A DNA stretch of 64,000 bases from DASVTU01 sp036387415 (GTDB taxonomy: Bacteria; Acidobacteriota; Blastocatellia; Pyrinomonadales; Pyrinomonadaceae). A model generated the notes under the pieces. The model was not told the origin of the DNA. It saw nothing but the letters and a program-made list of their open reading frames with translations, and did no database searches. The translations under genes were made by a program, and so were the position numbers. Below, piece by piece: positions 10,001 through 19,001 of this stretch (position 1 is the stretch's first letter; every line of letters starts with the position of its first letter). The stretch lies in contig DASVTU010000034.1 in NCBI GenBank assembly GCA_036387415.1, forward strand, positions 1 through 64,000, read 5' to 3'.

Positions 10001-11260
10001 TTATTCGTAGCGGAGCGATTCGATGGGGTCGAGGCGCGCGGCTTTCCACGCAGGCCACATGCCGAAGACGAGGCCGATGCCGACGCTGGCGACGAAACCC
10101 GCGACGGGTGCCCAGAGCGGTACGTAGGAGGGCATCAGCATTCGTATCAGCAGAGTGGTCAGCCAGCCTATTCCTAGACCGACCAGCCCGCCGACGCCCG
10201 TCAACGTCATGGCTTCGATGAGAAACTGCCAGAGGATATCGCGGCGTCGTGCACCGATGGCTTTGCGGATACCGATTTCGCGCGTCCGCTCCGTCACAGA
10301 GACGAGCATGATATTCATCACGCCGATGCCGCCGACCATCAAGCCGACCGACGAAATGGCGACCATCGCAATCGCCACGCCAGCCGTGATGGAACGAAAC
10401 TGGTCGATGATGGAATCGGCGGTTGAGACGCCGAAGTTGTTCGGCTTGTCGAATGGCACGCGGCGGCGCACGCGCAGGAGGTCTGTGATTTGGTCTTTCG
10501 CCGCCTCTATCATCCCGACGCGCGCCACCGCGAGAATAAAGATGTCTTCGGCGTTTGGCTTGAGCTTGCGCGCCACGTTGAAGGGCACGAAGATGCCGTT
10601 GTTCAAGTCGTCGCTGCCGTTGCCGCCGCCGAATAACTGCTCGCGCATGCCGAGTTCGCCGACGACGCGAAAGTCGCGCCCGCCGATGTTGATGGTCTGC
10701 CCGACGGGCGAACTCGTCGGAAAGAAATCGTCCGCGACACGCCCGCGCACGACGCAGACATCCTGATTCGTGTCGTTCTCAAACTGGGTGAAGAAGCGTC
10801 CATCGACGAGAACTTCCTGCCCCGTCCGCATGTAGTCGGGTAGCGTGCCTTCGAGTCGCACCGCCGCCGAAGTTTTGCCTCTGGTCGAAACATTGATTTT
10901 CTCGCCGAAGAAATTATTGCTGATGTCGAGGAAGGGAACGGCCAACTCGACGGTCGAGAGCGCGGCAATCGCCTCGGCATCTTCGTAGGTAAGATGCGGG
11001 CGCATCCGCTCCTCGCGCGACATGCGACCGACGTGGAAGCCCGGCTCAAACTTGTAGAGAAAGATGGAGCGCGTGCCGAAGGATTCGACCTCTCGCTTCA
11101 CCGTCTCGTCGATGCCGCTGATAATCGAAGCGATGACCATTACCGTCCAGACGCCGATGACGACGCCGATGACCGTCAGAAACGAACGCAACTTGTTAGT
11201 GCGTAGCGTCTGCAACGCCATTATCAGATTTTCAAGAATGTCGCTGCGTAGTAGCTGCAT
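10001..11260 (-). CDS. MacB/FtsX-type ABC transporter permease
   Basis: A 419-residue permease: short cytoplasmic N-terminus, first membrane span (FLTVIGVVIGVWTVMVIAS, near 29-47), a large periplasmic MacB_PCD domain to about residue 290, then three C-terminal spans and the FtsX signature TREIGIRKAIGARRRDIL. These mechanotransmission permeases transmit ATPase movement to a periplasmic adaptor rather than forming a classic channel. It is the last gene of an adaptor-ATPase-permease-permease operon and is paralogous to the adjacent 411-residue permease. The cargo (macrolide, peptide, lipoprotein or siderophore) is not indicated. Confidence 0.9.
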   Translation of the reverse strand: MQLLRSDILENLIMALQTLRTNKLRSFLTVIGVVIGVWTVMVIASIISGIDETVKREVESFGTRSIFLYKFEPGFHVGRMSREERMRPHLTYEDAEAIAALSTVELAVPFLDISNNFFGEKINVSTRGKTSAAVRLEGTLPDYMRTGQEVLVDGRFFTQFENDTNQDVCVVRGRVADDFFPTSSPVGQTINIGGRDFRVVGELGMREQLFGGGNGSDDLNNGIFVPFNVARKLKPNAEDIFILAVARVGMIEAAKDQITDLLRVRRRVPFDKPNNFGVSTADSIIDQFRSITAGVAIAMVAISSVGLMVGGIGVMNIMLVSVTERTREIGIRKAIGARRRDILWQFLIEAMTLTGVGGLVGLGIGWLTTLLIRMLMPSYVPLWAPVAGFVASVGIGLVFGMWPAWKAARLDPIESLRYE

Positions 11261-11272
11261 TGCTTTATTTCT

Positions 11273-11327
11273 TCATCGTTTCATCGGCTCATTGATTCAA
11301 TGAATCAACGAGCCGATGAAACGATGA
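11273..11327. repeat. Near-perfect palindrome of heptamer units between the two permeases
   Basis: The 27-base arms (11273-11299 and 11301-11327) pair with a single G-T position and almost no loop. The units are TCATCGT/TTCATCG/GCTCATT. The element shares the string CATCGGCTCATTG with the element at 31708-31777. Confidence 0.85.
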
Positions 11328-11328
11328 T

Positions 11329-12564
11329 TTATTCTGCGCGAAGCGCCTCTATCGGGTCGAGGCGCGCGGCCTTCCATGCGGGAAAGATGCCCGCGAGGAT
11401 ACCGATGGTGCCCGACACCGTGACGGCGGTCACGACGGCGGGCAGAGATAGATAGGTCGGGATGAGGAAGGCCGAAACGACCAGACCGAGCATCCATGCG
11501 ATGGCGACTCCGGTTGCGCCGCCGATAGCCGAAAGCGTCACCGCCTCGACCAAGAACTGTTTGAGCACGTCTGTACGCCGTGCGCCGAGTGCTTTGCGGA
11601 TACCAATCTCTTTGGTTCGTTCCGTCACCGAGACGAGCATGATATTCATGATGACGATGCCACCGACGAGGAGCGCAATGGCCGGAACGGCGATGGCGAC
11701 GATGAAGATGCTGCCAAAGAGACGGTCGCGCAATCCAGTGATGGCGTCGGGCGTGAGCACACCGAAGTTATCTTTCTCTCCGGCGGGCAGGCGGCGACGA
11801 ATCCGCATCAACAGTCGCGCTTCTTCGACTGCATCGTTGAATACGTCGTCGCTCTTGGCCGTGCCGACGATGTAGAACGAACGCCAGCGCGTCAGTTCGC
11901 CGTAGGTTCGCTTGTATGTTTTGAGCGGCAGCGTGATGAAGGTGTCTTGCGGAATGCCGAAAATCGTTCCTTTTGCGACGGCCACACCGACGACGCGATA
12001 AGGCAGACCGTCAATCACAATCTCCTTATCGATGGCCGAACTGCGCGGAAAAAGTTTCTCGGCCACATCCGCGCCGACGAAGGCCACGCGCGCTGCCGTC
12101 TCGTCTTCCGTCTCGCTGAAGTAGCGGCCTTCGGCGATGTCAACCTTCTCGATGTCGCCCATGATTGCCATCTTGCCGTCCACCGCTACTTCTTCGAGAA
12201 TCTCCGAGCCGCGTTTAATCGTCGCACGCGTCGGGCGCGCCGCCGCGCCGAGTTTATCGGTCAAGGCAAGGCGCGTGCGGAGGTATTCAAAATCCTCCAT
12301 CGTCAAATCTTTGTTGCGACGCTGCGCGGCGGCGATGGTGTCCGTGTCCTTCCAGTCCTCGAAGTTGAAACGCTGGATGGTGTAAGACTTCGCGCCGATG
12401 CCCGCAATCTTCTCGTCGATGTAAGCATTGAAGCCCTGAATTAGTGACACGACGACCACCACCGCCGCGACGCCGATAATCATGCCGAGCAGCGTCAACG
12501 CCGAACGCAGTTTGTGCGCCCAGATGGCTGCCAACGCAAGTTTGAGGGTTTCGATGAGTTTCAC
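11329..12564 (-). CDS. MacB/FtsX-type ABC transporter permease (second copy)
   Basis: The 411-residue paralogue of the downstream permease has the same topology: first span near 20-43 (ALTLLGMIIGVAAVVVVVS), a periplasmic MacB_PCD domain, and three C-terminal spans with TKEIGIRKALGARRTDVL. The presence of two permeases suggests a heterodimeric transporter in place of the single fused MacB of Proteobacteria. It is separated from the ATPase gene by about 130 bases and from the second permease by the palindrome at 11273-11327. Confidence 0.9.
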   Translation of the reverse strand: MKLIETLKLALAAIWAHKLRSALTLLGMIIGVAAVVVVVSLIQGFNAYIDEKIAGIGAKSYTIQRFNFEDWKDTDTIAAAQRRNKDLTMEDFEYLRTRLALTDKLGAAARPTRATIKRGSEILEEVAVDGKMAIMGDIEKVDIAEGRYFSETEDETAARVAFVGADVAEKLFPRSSAIDKEIVIDGLPYRVVGVAVAKGTIFGIPQDTFITLPLKTYKRTYGELTRWRSFYIVGTAKSDDVFNDAVEEARLLMRIRRRLPAGEKDNFGVLTPDAITGLRDRLFGSIFIVAIAVPAIALLVGGIVIMNIMLVSVTERTKEIGIRKALGARRTDVLKQFLVEAVTLSAIGGATGVAIAWMLGLVVSAFLIPTYLSLPAVVTAVTVSGTIGILAGIFPAWKAARLDPIEALRAE

Positions 12565-12694
12565 GGTCTTGGTATTACGTTACAAAACGGATTCTGTTTC
12601 AAACGGCGATGGATGTTGGATGCCGGAAAATCGAAACGCGGCGAGGAAACGTCTCCCGCCGCGCTTGAAGTGTTGGTGTCGTGTTCGCCGCGCG

Positions 12695-13483
12695 TTACTT
12701 GATGCGTTCGTCCTTTTCAATCTGGCCGTCGCGGATGGAGATGATGCGATGCGCGCGTGCGGCGATGTCGGGTTCGTGCGTGACGACGATGATGGTGTTG
12801 CCTTCGGCGTGGAGACGCTCGAAGAGGTTCATGATTTCGATACTGGTGTGCGAATCGAGCGCGCCTGTCGGTTCGTCTGCGAGCAGGAGCGAAGGGTGAT
12901 TGACGAGCGCGCGGGCGATGGCGACGCGCTGGCGTTGACCGCCGGAGAGTTCGTTGGGGCGGTGCGTCATGCGGTCGGAGAGCTCGACGGAGGTGAGCGC
13001 GTGCGTGGCCTTGTCACGGCGCTCCGACGCGCTGATTCCGGCGTAGATGAGCGGAAGTTCGACGTTGTGAAGCGCGGTGGCGCGTGCGAGGAGATTGAAG
13101 GTCTGGAAGACGAATCCTATCTCCTTGTTGCGGATGCGCGCTAGTTCGTCGTCGTCCATGTCGGAGACGAGTTTGCTGTTAATCCAATAGCGTCCCTGCG
13201 AAGGCGTGTCGAGACAGCCGATGAGATTCATGAGCGTCGATTTGCCGGAGCCGGAGGGGCCAATGATGGCGACGTATTCGCCACGCTGCACGTCGAAGGA
13301 GACGCCGCGCAGCGCGTGGAGCAACTCTTCGCCCATCTGGTAACTTTTCCAGATGTCGCGCATCGAGATGAGCGAGGCGGGCACGCCGTCGTGCGCCAGA
13401 AGTTCACCGCGTTCGACCACTGCCGTAGTTTCGGCGGCGGCGGTTGTCTGTTCTTCAGGCGTCATGGTCAATGTCGCTTCCAT
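12695..13483 (-). CDS. MacB/LolD-type ABC transporter ATPase
   Basis: A 262-residue stand-alone nucleotide-binding subunit with Walker A (GPSGSGKST), Q-loop (FQTFNLLARATALHNVELP), signature LSGGQRQRV, Walker B (LLLADEPTGALDS) and H-loop (VVTHEPD). The ADEPTGALD signature and short length place it in the MacB/LolD/FtsE clade. About 35 extra residues precede the core. Its start lies 2 bases after the adaptor stop, so it is translationally coupled. It should energise the two permeases encoded downstream. Confidence 0.93.
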   Translation of the reverse strand: MEATLTMTPEEQTTAAAETTAVVERGELLAHDGVPASLISMRDIWKSYQMGEELLHALRGVSFDVQRGEYVAIIGPSGSGKSTLMNLIGCLDTPSQGRYWINSKLVSDMDDDELARIRNKEIGFVFQTFNLLARATALHNVELPLIYAGISASERRDKATHALTSVELSDRMTHRPNELSGGQRQRVAIARALVNHPSLLLADEPTGALDSHTSIEIMNLFERLHAEGNTIIVVTHEPDIAARAHRIISIRDGQIEKDERIK

Positions 13484-13485
13484 CG

Positions 13486-15105
13486 TTATTTACTCTCTTC
13501 CGGTTTGCCGTCAGGCCCGCCGGGTTTCTTCTCTTGTTTCTTAACCTTGTCGCCTTCCTTCAGAGTACGTAGGACACGACTCGGCCCCGTGACGACTTCG
13601 ACGTTGGGCTGAAGACCACTGACAATTTCGATGTCGCTTTCACCCGTGATGCCCGTTACCACTTCGACGAATTTAACCTTGCCGCCGTCGAGAATGTAGA
13701 TGCCTTTAATCTCTTTCGGCTTCTCGCCGGAAGCGGCAGGCGCGGGAGTCGGGGTCGCAGTTGCGCCGGGCGAGGCGGAGGTTTCGGGCTGCTTCTCGAT
13801 GATGGCTTGAAGCGGCACGGCGAGCACGTTCTGTTGCACTTTGGTAGTAATCGTAGCGGTGGCCGTCATGCCGGGTTTGAGGTTGTTGCGAATCTCGTCC
13901 GGCATCTTGTCTTTGAGGAGTTCGATGACGACCTTGAACTCTTTGGCTTCCTGCACGTTGATGTTGTTGCCGAGGCCGCCGCCCGCCGCCGCGCCCGACT
14001 TACTGAGCGCGAGCGGGTTCTTGAGTTTGACGACGCCTTCGACTTCCTTGTCGCCCAACGCATCGACCTTAATCTTGACGGGTTGCCCTTCGGCCACTTC
14101 GTCAATCTCCGTCTCGTCCACATTGACTTCGACGTTGATGGTGGACATGTCGGCGATGGTCATGAGCGGCGTGGAGGTGAAATTGGCGACGGCGAACTGG
14201 CCGACGCGCGCCGGAATGTCGGCGATAACGCCCGTGAGCGGCGAAAACTGCGTGGCCTTCGCGCGCAGGTTTGAACTGCCGCGCAATAGCGCCGACTGCT
14301 GGTTGGCGCGTGCTTCGCTGGTGCTGACGCTCTGGCGTGCGCGTTCGACGCCGATACGCGCATCACGCACTGCGACGCGTTGCTGGTTGACGCGCGCCTT
14401 CGCTTCTTCGACGCCGATTTTCTGCGCTTCAAGTTGCGCCTGCGCGGTACGCAGCGCGACTTGCGCCGTGCGGACGGCGGCCTCCGCAGTCTTCACGCGG
14501 TCAGTGTAAGCGTCGTATTCCGACCTTGAAGAGACGCCCGCTTCGACTAGTTCGGCGGAGCGGCGTCGGTCGCGTTGAGCGGCGGCGAGGTCGGTCTGCG
14601 CGCGTTCGAGCGCCACCTGCGAGCTATCGACGTTGGTCTGCGAAGTGACGACGCCCTGCCGCGCCTGCGCGACGCTGGATTCGGCCACGACGAGCGCCTG
14701 TTGCGCCTGCGCGACGCTGTTTTCTGCCGCCGTCACGGAGGACCGCGCGTTCTGCACGTCGCTGAAGGAGGCTTGCACGGCGGCGGCCTGCGCTTCCTGC
14801 GACGATTGAAGCTGCGTCGGGTCGAGTCGGACCAGCGGTTGTCCCTTTGTCACTTGGTCGCCGGGGTTGACGTAGAGTTCCTCGATGCGACCCGCCACCT
14901 CGCTCGTCAGATTGATGAACTGGACGGGACGCACCTCGCCCGATGCTGTCACGACGGAACGCAGTTCGGGGCGTGTTTCAACTTTCACCACAGTCACTTC
15001 CGGTTCGTCTTTGCCGCTCGCAAAAATGCTGACGACAACAATCATCCCGATGAAGGCGACTGCGGCAACCACGATAATAATCTTTCTTTTTCGGCTGACA
15101 GCCAT
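13486..15105 (-). CDS. HlyD/MacA-family periplasmic adaptor of an efflux system
   Basis: A 539-residue membrane-fusion protein. An N-terminal anchor (residues 7-29, IIIVVAAVAFIGMIVVVSIF) is followed by a lipoyl half-motif (SEVAGRIEELYVNPGDQVTKG), a very long Ala/Gln-rich alpha-hairpin (about 100-270), the second lipoyl half and beta-barrel (VNVDETEIDEVAEGQPV) and a membrane-proximal domain. A Pro/Ala/Thr linker (near 450-470) and Lys-rich tail are unusual. AGGAACGG precedes the ATG. It heads the operon and would bridge the two MacB-type permeases to an outer-membrane channel encoded elsewhere. Confidence 0.92.
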   Translation of the reverse strand: MAVSRKRKIIIVVAAVAFIGMIVVVSIFASGKDEPEVTVVKVETRPELRSVVTASGEVRPVQFINLTSEVAGRIEELYVNPGDQVTKGQPLVRLDPTQLQSSQEAQAAAVQASFSDVQNARSSVTAAENSVAQAQQALVVAESSVAQARQGVVTSQTNVDSSQVALERAQTDLAAAQRDRRRSAELVEAGVSSRSEYDAYTDRVKTAEAAVRTAQVALRTAQAQLEAQKIGVEEAKARVNQQRVAVRDARIGVERARQSVSTSEARANQQSALLRGSSNLRAKATQFSPLTGVIADIPARVGQFAVANFTSTPLMTIADMSTINVEVNVDETEIDEVAEGQPVKIKVDALGDKEVEGVVKLKNPLALSKSGAAAGGGLGNNINVQEAKEFKVVIELLKDKMPDEIRNNLKPGMTATATITTKVQQNVLAVPLQAIIEKQPETSASPGATATPTPAPAASGEKPKEIKGIYILDGGKVKFVEVVTGITGESDIEIVSGLQPNVEVVTGPSRVLRTLKEGDKVKKQEKKPGGPDGKPEESK

Positions 15106-15557
15106 AGGGATTTTCCGTTCCTTCTCTCAAGTCTAAGGGGTTAGTTGTGTTAATCGGGTTAGTAATTTGGATGCACAAACAGGTGTTAGAGATTGCAACG
15201 AATGTCTTCCGTCCGGCGCATCGGTAGTGTTTACGTCAGAGGCAGGCAAAGGGTTTCAAAAACAATAACAAGCGGAAATTCGACGGTCGCCGGAAACGGC
15301 TCGAATCAGCATCGCTCTCGACGGTCTTCCGGCGCGAATTGGTTCAGGGATTGGCGTCGGGATTGTGCGCCTCGCGGCCTGTCGGTGGTCGTTCGCGTGT
15401 GATTTCCGAAGGCGGTTGGCGCGCTTTCGAGTTTCGCGCTACAATATACGAGTTTTCCGCGCGTTGCGCTATTGGCAGGCGCATGCTTTGAACCACGGCA
15501 ACCATTCGGCAACTTTTCCACACCGACCGAGGCCAACGAACGAGGGAAGACGCGAGT
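15106..15557. other. Divergent intergenic region between efflux operon and FHA cluster
   Basis: These 452 bases hold no convincing gene. On the right side lies the promoter at 15416-15445. On the left, GGGGTTAGTTGTGTTAATC-type repeats at about 15134-15168 resemble one arm of the intergenic repeat family without a partner arm. Confidence 0.5.
15416..15445 (+). promoter_or_regulatory. Sigma-70-like promoter of the FHA/kinase cluster
   Basis: TTGGCG at 15416-15421 and TACAAT at 15440-15445, spacer 18 bases, about 110 bases before the first gene of the signalling block. Confidence 0.5.
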
Positions 15558-16211
15558 ATGGTTACTTGCGAGAGATGCAACACGGAGAACCTTGACGGCT
15601 CGCAGTATTGCGATGAATGCGGAGCATTGCTTGCGGGCGGCTCGTCGCGCGTCAAAAAAGTCGTCACCAATCCGGCGGAGGAGATTATCGCGCCGGCGTC
15701 GGCAGGAGCCGACGCCGGAAACATCGCCGCGCCCGCCACCACCTTTTCCGAACCCGCCATGACCACTGCACATTCCGAAGTGATGCCTGTTCGCGCGGCC
15801 TCTTCTTCCTCGTCGTCGGGTTCGTCGTCCGGCTTCGGGTTGTCGGCTTCATCCGGCGCGGCGCGCACCAACAACGGCCCGCACGCCAAACTCGTCATCC
15901 ATCGAGGGCGTTCGGCGGGCAAAGAGTTTCCGATGAACGAGGACGAGGCGCAAATCGGACGTTGGGACGCCGATGGCGGCATCTTCCCCGACGTAGACCT
16001 CGACGCGGACGACCCGGAAGCCAAAGTTTCGCGCCGTCATGCGCGCATCACACGACGCGGCGAACAGTATTTTATCGAAGATTTAGGCTCTACCAACGGC
16101 ACTTTTATTAATCGCGGAAGGCGTCTGCTGCCGGGCGACCGACAGCCTCTCAACGACGGCGACGAGGTTATCGTCGGCAAAACGTTTCTGCGTTTTCAAG
16201 TCATCAAATAA
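15558..16211 (+). CDS. Zinc-ribbon plus FHA-domain protein
   Basis: The 217-residue protein has an N-terminal four-cysteine ribbon (C4-x2-C7 ... C18-x2-C21, CERC/CDEC). A low-complexity Ala/Ser linker (about 30-108) follows, then a C-terminal FHA domain (about 111-217) with the phosphothreonine-binding signature: GRWD, SRRHARI and EDLGSTNGTF. FHA domains read phosphothreonine marks, so this is a probable reader or substrate of the kinase encoded 79 bases downstream, whose own FHA is a close paralogue. GAGGGAAG precedes the ATG by 8 bases. No membrane segment is present. Confidence 0.88.
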   Translation: MVTCERCNTENLDGSQYCDECGALLAGGSSRVKKVVTNPAEEIIAPASAGADAGNIAAPATTFSEPAMTTAHSEVMPVRAASSSSSSGSSSGFGLSASSGAARTNNGPHAKLVIHRGRSAGKEFPMNEDEAQIGRWDADGGIFPDVDLDADDPEAKVSRRHARITRRGEQYFIEDLGSTNGTFINRGRRLLPGDRQPLNDGDEVIVGKTFLRFQVIK

Positions 16212-16289
16212 ACGAATCCACGAAGCGGCGCGCGTGCGACCAGACTCACGGACGCGCGCGTCAGACGCCGCCGAATCAACTGTCGAGAA

Positions 16290-18317
16290 ATGTCTAGCTG
16301 TTTCAACTGCCATGCTCCCGTCATGCCCAACGACCGCTTCTGCGGCAATTGTGGAACCTCGCTCAACAAAGCGGCGTCGGGACAGCAACAGCACGGCGAG
16401 CCTTCCATCCTGGAAAACGCGCCCATCGGCACGGGCGAACCGCTCGACATCGCCGCGTCGTCTTCGGCGTCGGCAGGCGGCTCGGCGTCTGTCAGCGAAT
16501 CGGACGGCGGCGGTGCGGCGGCGGTCGCTCCCGCAAAATCCTCCGGTGAAGACGCCGAACCCGATAGACGCTTCGACACGGGCGACCAAGCCGCCGACCA
16601 ACCGCCCGCACGCGAATCGAACCAGCAGCCCGACGCTTCCTCTGCGCCCGAACTACAAGACACGCTCGTCGAATCAATGCCCGTCGTGAAGTCGCCGGAA
16701 TCGGCGGACGCCTCTTCACGGAATCAGCAGGCGTCTTCAACTGGCGCGGATTCTCCGTCGTCTCCAACGTCTTCAGCGTCTTCATTCGGCGCGAATTTTG
16801 AATCGAACGCAGCGCCCGTCTCGCGTGTCGTCCCCATCGGAGGCGATGCGAGTGCGAGTGGCGCGAGCGAGGAGCGGGGCGTCTCCGCGAAAGACCAACG
16901 ACCGAACCGCGCCGACGCACGCCCGACCGGATGGGGCGGCTCGACCGGAGGCGGTCGCCCGCAAGCCAAACAACTTGAGCCGAATACACTCTTGAATAGT
17001 CGCTACGAGATTGTGCGACGCATCGGCGGCGGCGGCATGGGTGCGGTCTACTACGCGAAGGACAAGAATCTCGGCGACGCGCCGCGCGCCGTCAAGGAAA
17101 TGATTCAGTCGAACCTCGACGAGACGCAGCACGAAAAGGCCATCGGCGATTTCAAACGCGAGTCGATGCTCTTGGCCTCGCTCGAACATCATTCGATTCC
17201 GACCATCTACGATTACTTCTACGACGACGGCGCGGCGCGTTTCTATCTCGTCATGAAGTACATCTCCGGCGGCGACTTCCTTTCGCGCCTGCGTAACGCG
17301 CCCGGCGGACGCATCGACGAACAGACCGTTACCGATTGGGGCGTGCAGGTCGCAGACGTGCTCGACTATTTGCACAACCGTCGCCCGCCGATTATCTACC
17401 GCGACTTAAAGCCCGCCAATCTCATGATTGATGGCAACAGCGGTCGCGTTATGCTGATTGATTTCGGCATCGCGCGTTGGGTTGCGCCGCAGGAGAAGGG
17501 CGTCACGGCGGTCGGCACGATGGGCTACGCACCGCCCGAACTCTTTAGCGGCAAAGTCGAGCCGCGTTCCGACATCTACAGTCTAGGCGCGACGATGTTT
17601 CATCTCCTGACCGGCTCCGACCCGCAGGATAACCCTCTGCTCATCTTCGATTTTACGAAGAACCCGCGCCCGCGACAGATAAACCCCGCGCTCTCCAACG
17701 AGATGGAACGCATCTTGATGCGCGCCGTCGAATACAAGCCGGAAGGGCGTTTTCGTTCCGCCGGAGAGATGCGCGACACGCTCGCCACTCATCTCGAAAA
17801 GTTGCGGAGCGGCGCGGTCAGTTTCGGCGGCGCGGCGGTCGGCGTCATGGGTGAAAAGACCATCGCAGTCGAGATGGTCTACTGCGGTTTCTGCGGCGGG
17901 CGCATCGCCGCCGACGATATGTTTTGCGCTCACTGCGGCAAGAAACAGCCGCTCGCGGGCGCCAGCGCCAGTCTGCGCGCCGCACGCGCCACGGCCAAAC
18001 TTGTCGTTATGGGAACAACCGAACTCGATGCGTCGTTTCATCTCCATAAGGAGACGAACCTTGTCGGCAGAAGCGACCCGCACTCGAATATTTTTCCCGA
18101 AGTTGACCTTTCGCAGTTCGACCCGGAAACCAAAATCTCGCGCCGACACGCGCGTATCTGGCGCGAGGGAGACACCTTCCTCGTCGAAGACCTCGGCTCG
18201 GTCAACGGCACGGTGGTCAACGATACCGTACGCCTCGGCGCGCGACAGCCGCGCGTTCTCGAAAACGGCGACAAACTCCGCCTCGGCGAAACTACGCTCC
18301 ACTTCTTGATAGGATAA
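16290..18317 (+). CDS. Ser/Thr protein kinase with two zinc ribbons and a C-terminal FHA domain
   Basis: A 675-residue kinase. A zinc ribbon (C4, C7, C18, C21) leads into a disordered Ser/Ala/Glu-rich region to about 230. The Hanks-type catalytic domain covers about 238-505, with P-loop GGGGMGAVYY, the VAIK-equivalent AVKEM, catalytic loop YRDLKPAN (D near 371), DFG (LIDFGIAR) and GYAPPEL, so it should be active. A second ribbon (CGFCGG ... CAHCGK) lies near 530-550, and an FHA domain (SRRHARIW, EDLGSVNGT) ends the protein. It lacks a membrane span, unlike PknB-type kinases. A matching PP2C phosphatase lies 2.5 kb downstream. Confidence 0.93.
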   Translation: MSSCFNCHAPVMPNDRFCGNCGTSLNKAASGQQQHGEPSILENAPIGTGEPLDIAASSSASAGGSASVSESDGGGAAAVAPAKSSGEDAEPDRRFDTGDQAADQPPARESNQQPDASSAPELQDTLVESMPVVKSPESADASSRNQQASSTGADSPSSPTSSASSFGANFESNAAPVSRVVPIGGDASASGASEERGVSAKDQRPNRADARPTGWGGSTGGGRPQAKQLEPNTLLNSRYEIVRRIGGGGMGAVYYAKDKNLGDAPRAVKEMIQSNLDETQHEKAIGDFKRESMLLASLEHHSIPTIYDYFYDDGAARFYLVMKYISGGDFLSRLRNAPGGRIDEQTVTDWGVQVADVLDYLHNRRPPIIYRDLKPANLMIDGNSGRVMLIDFGIARWVAPQEKGVTAVGTMGYAPPELFSGKVEPRSDIYSLGATMFHLLTGSDPQDNPLLIFDFTKNPRPRQINPALSNEMERILMRAVEYKPEGRFRSAGEMRDTLATHLEKLRSGAVSFGGAAVGVMGEKTIAVEMVYCGFCGGRIAADDMFCAHCGKKQPLAGASASLRAARATAKLVVMGTTELDASFHLHKETNLVGRSDPHSNIFPEVDLSQFDPETKISRRHARIWREGDTFLVEDLGSVNGTVVNDTVRLGARQPRVLENGDKLRLGETTLHFLIG

Positions 18318-18320
18318 AAG

Positions 18321-18450
18321 CAATAGACAGTAGCCAGTAGACAGTAGCGAGCATAAAAACGTTTGAATGCTTTTCTATTGTCGAGTTGCTGAAGAAACGC
18401 GTGAAGGGTTTTTCTACTGACTACTGACTACCGTCTCCTGACTACTGTTT
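18321..18450. repeat. Heptamer hairpin element before the RDD gene
   Basis: The 18321-18354 arm has GACAGTA/GCCAGTA units. The 18412-18448 arm has CTACTGA/CTACTGA/CTACCGT units and is complementary. The loop is long (about 58 bases). The element ends 3-4 bases before the next ATG and contains no Shine-Dalgarno. Confidence 0.75.
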
Positions 18451-18453
18451 TCC

Positions 18454-18978
18454 ATGTCCACGCAAATCGAACAAGCCATGCCGCCGCGACGTGCCGAAAC
18501 CGGCGGGCGGCAAATGTTGAGGGGCGAAGCAAGTTTTAAGAAACTGCGTGCGCCCTTCTCTCTGCGTTGCGGCGCGATTCTGGTTGACTACACGATTGTG
18601 GTGGCGATTCTCGCCTTCGCAACGCTGCTGGCGCGCATCTTCGACGGCGACTGGACGGGAGCCACCGCCTTGACGCTTGGCTACATCTGCGCGGTCGGTC
18701 TCATCGTGCTCAACTTCGTAGTGCTGGCATCTTTCGGCGGACGCACGCTCGGCAAGTGGGTGACGGGTTTGCGTATTGAGCGTGTTGACGGTGAGCCGCT
18801 CAGCGTCGCACGCGCAACACTGCGTCACATCGTCGGCTACGCCATCACGCTGCTGACGCTCGGCGTCGGATTTCTCGTCGCCGCCTTCAACGTCGAGGGA
18901 CGCGCGCTGCACGACTACATCGCGGGCACCGTCGTCGTCCGCGAACGCACGGGCGCGCGTGGCACTCGCCTGCGCTAA
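18454..18978 (+). CDS. RDD-family membrane protein
   Basis: A 174-residue RDD-domain protein with the opening Arg-Asp pattern (LRCGAILVDYTIVVAIL) and three predicted spans (about 46-67, 77-99, 130-149), ending EGRALHDYIAGTVVVRE, a classic RDD C-terminus. The family is of unclear function; some members have been linked to ion homeostasis or transport. Its core is paralogous to the C-terminal half of the zinc-ribbon RDD protein at 54269-55861. It lies inside the kinase/FHA block and may be cotranscribed, although the hairpin at 18321-18450 intervenes. Confidence 0.85.
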   Translation: MSTQIEQAMPPRRAETGGRQMLRGEASFKKLRAPFSLRCGAILVDYTIVVAILAFATLLARIFDGDWTGATALTLGYICAVGLIVLNFVVLASFGGRTLGKWVTGLRIERVDGEPLSVARATLRHIVGYAITLLTLGVGFLVAAFNVEGRALHDYIAGTVVVRERTGARGTRLR

Positions 18979-19001
18979 GGCGCGCAACGGAATAAAAGAG
19001 G

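Noticed and set aside
15306..16024. Minus-strand frames across the FHA promoter region
   Set aside because: Overlap a convincing promoter and a conserved FHA gene; Ser/Arg-rich without any family sequence.
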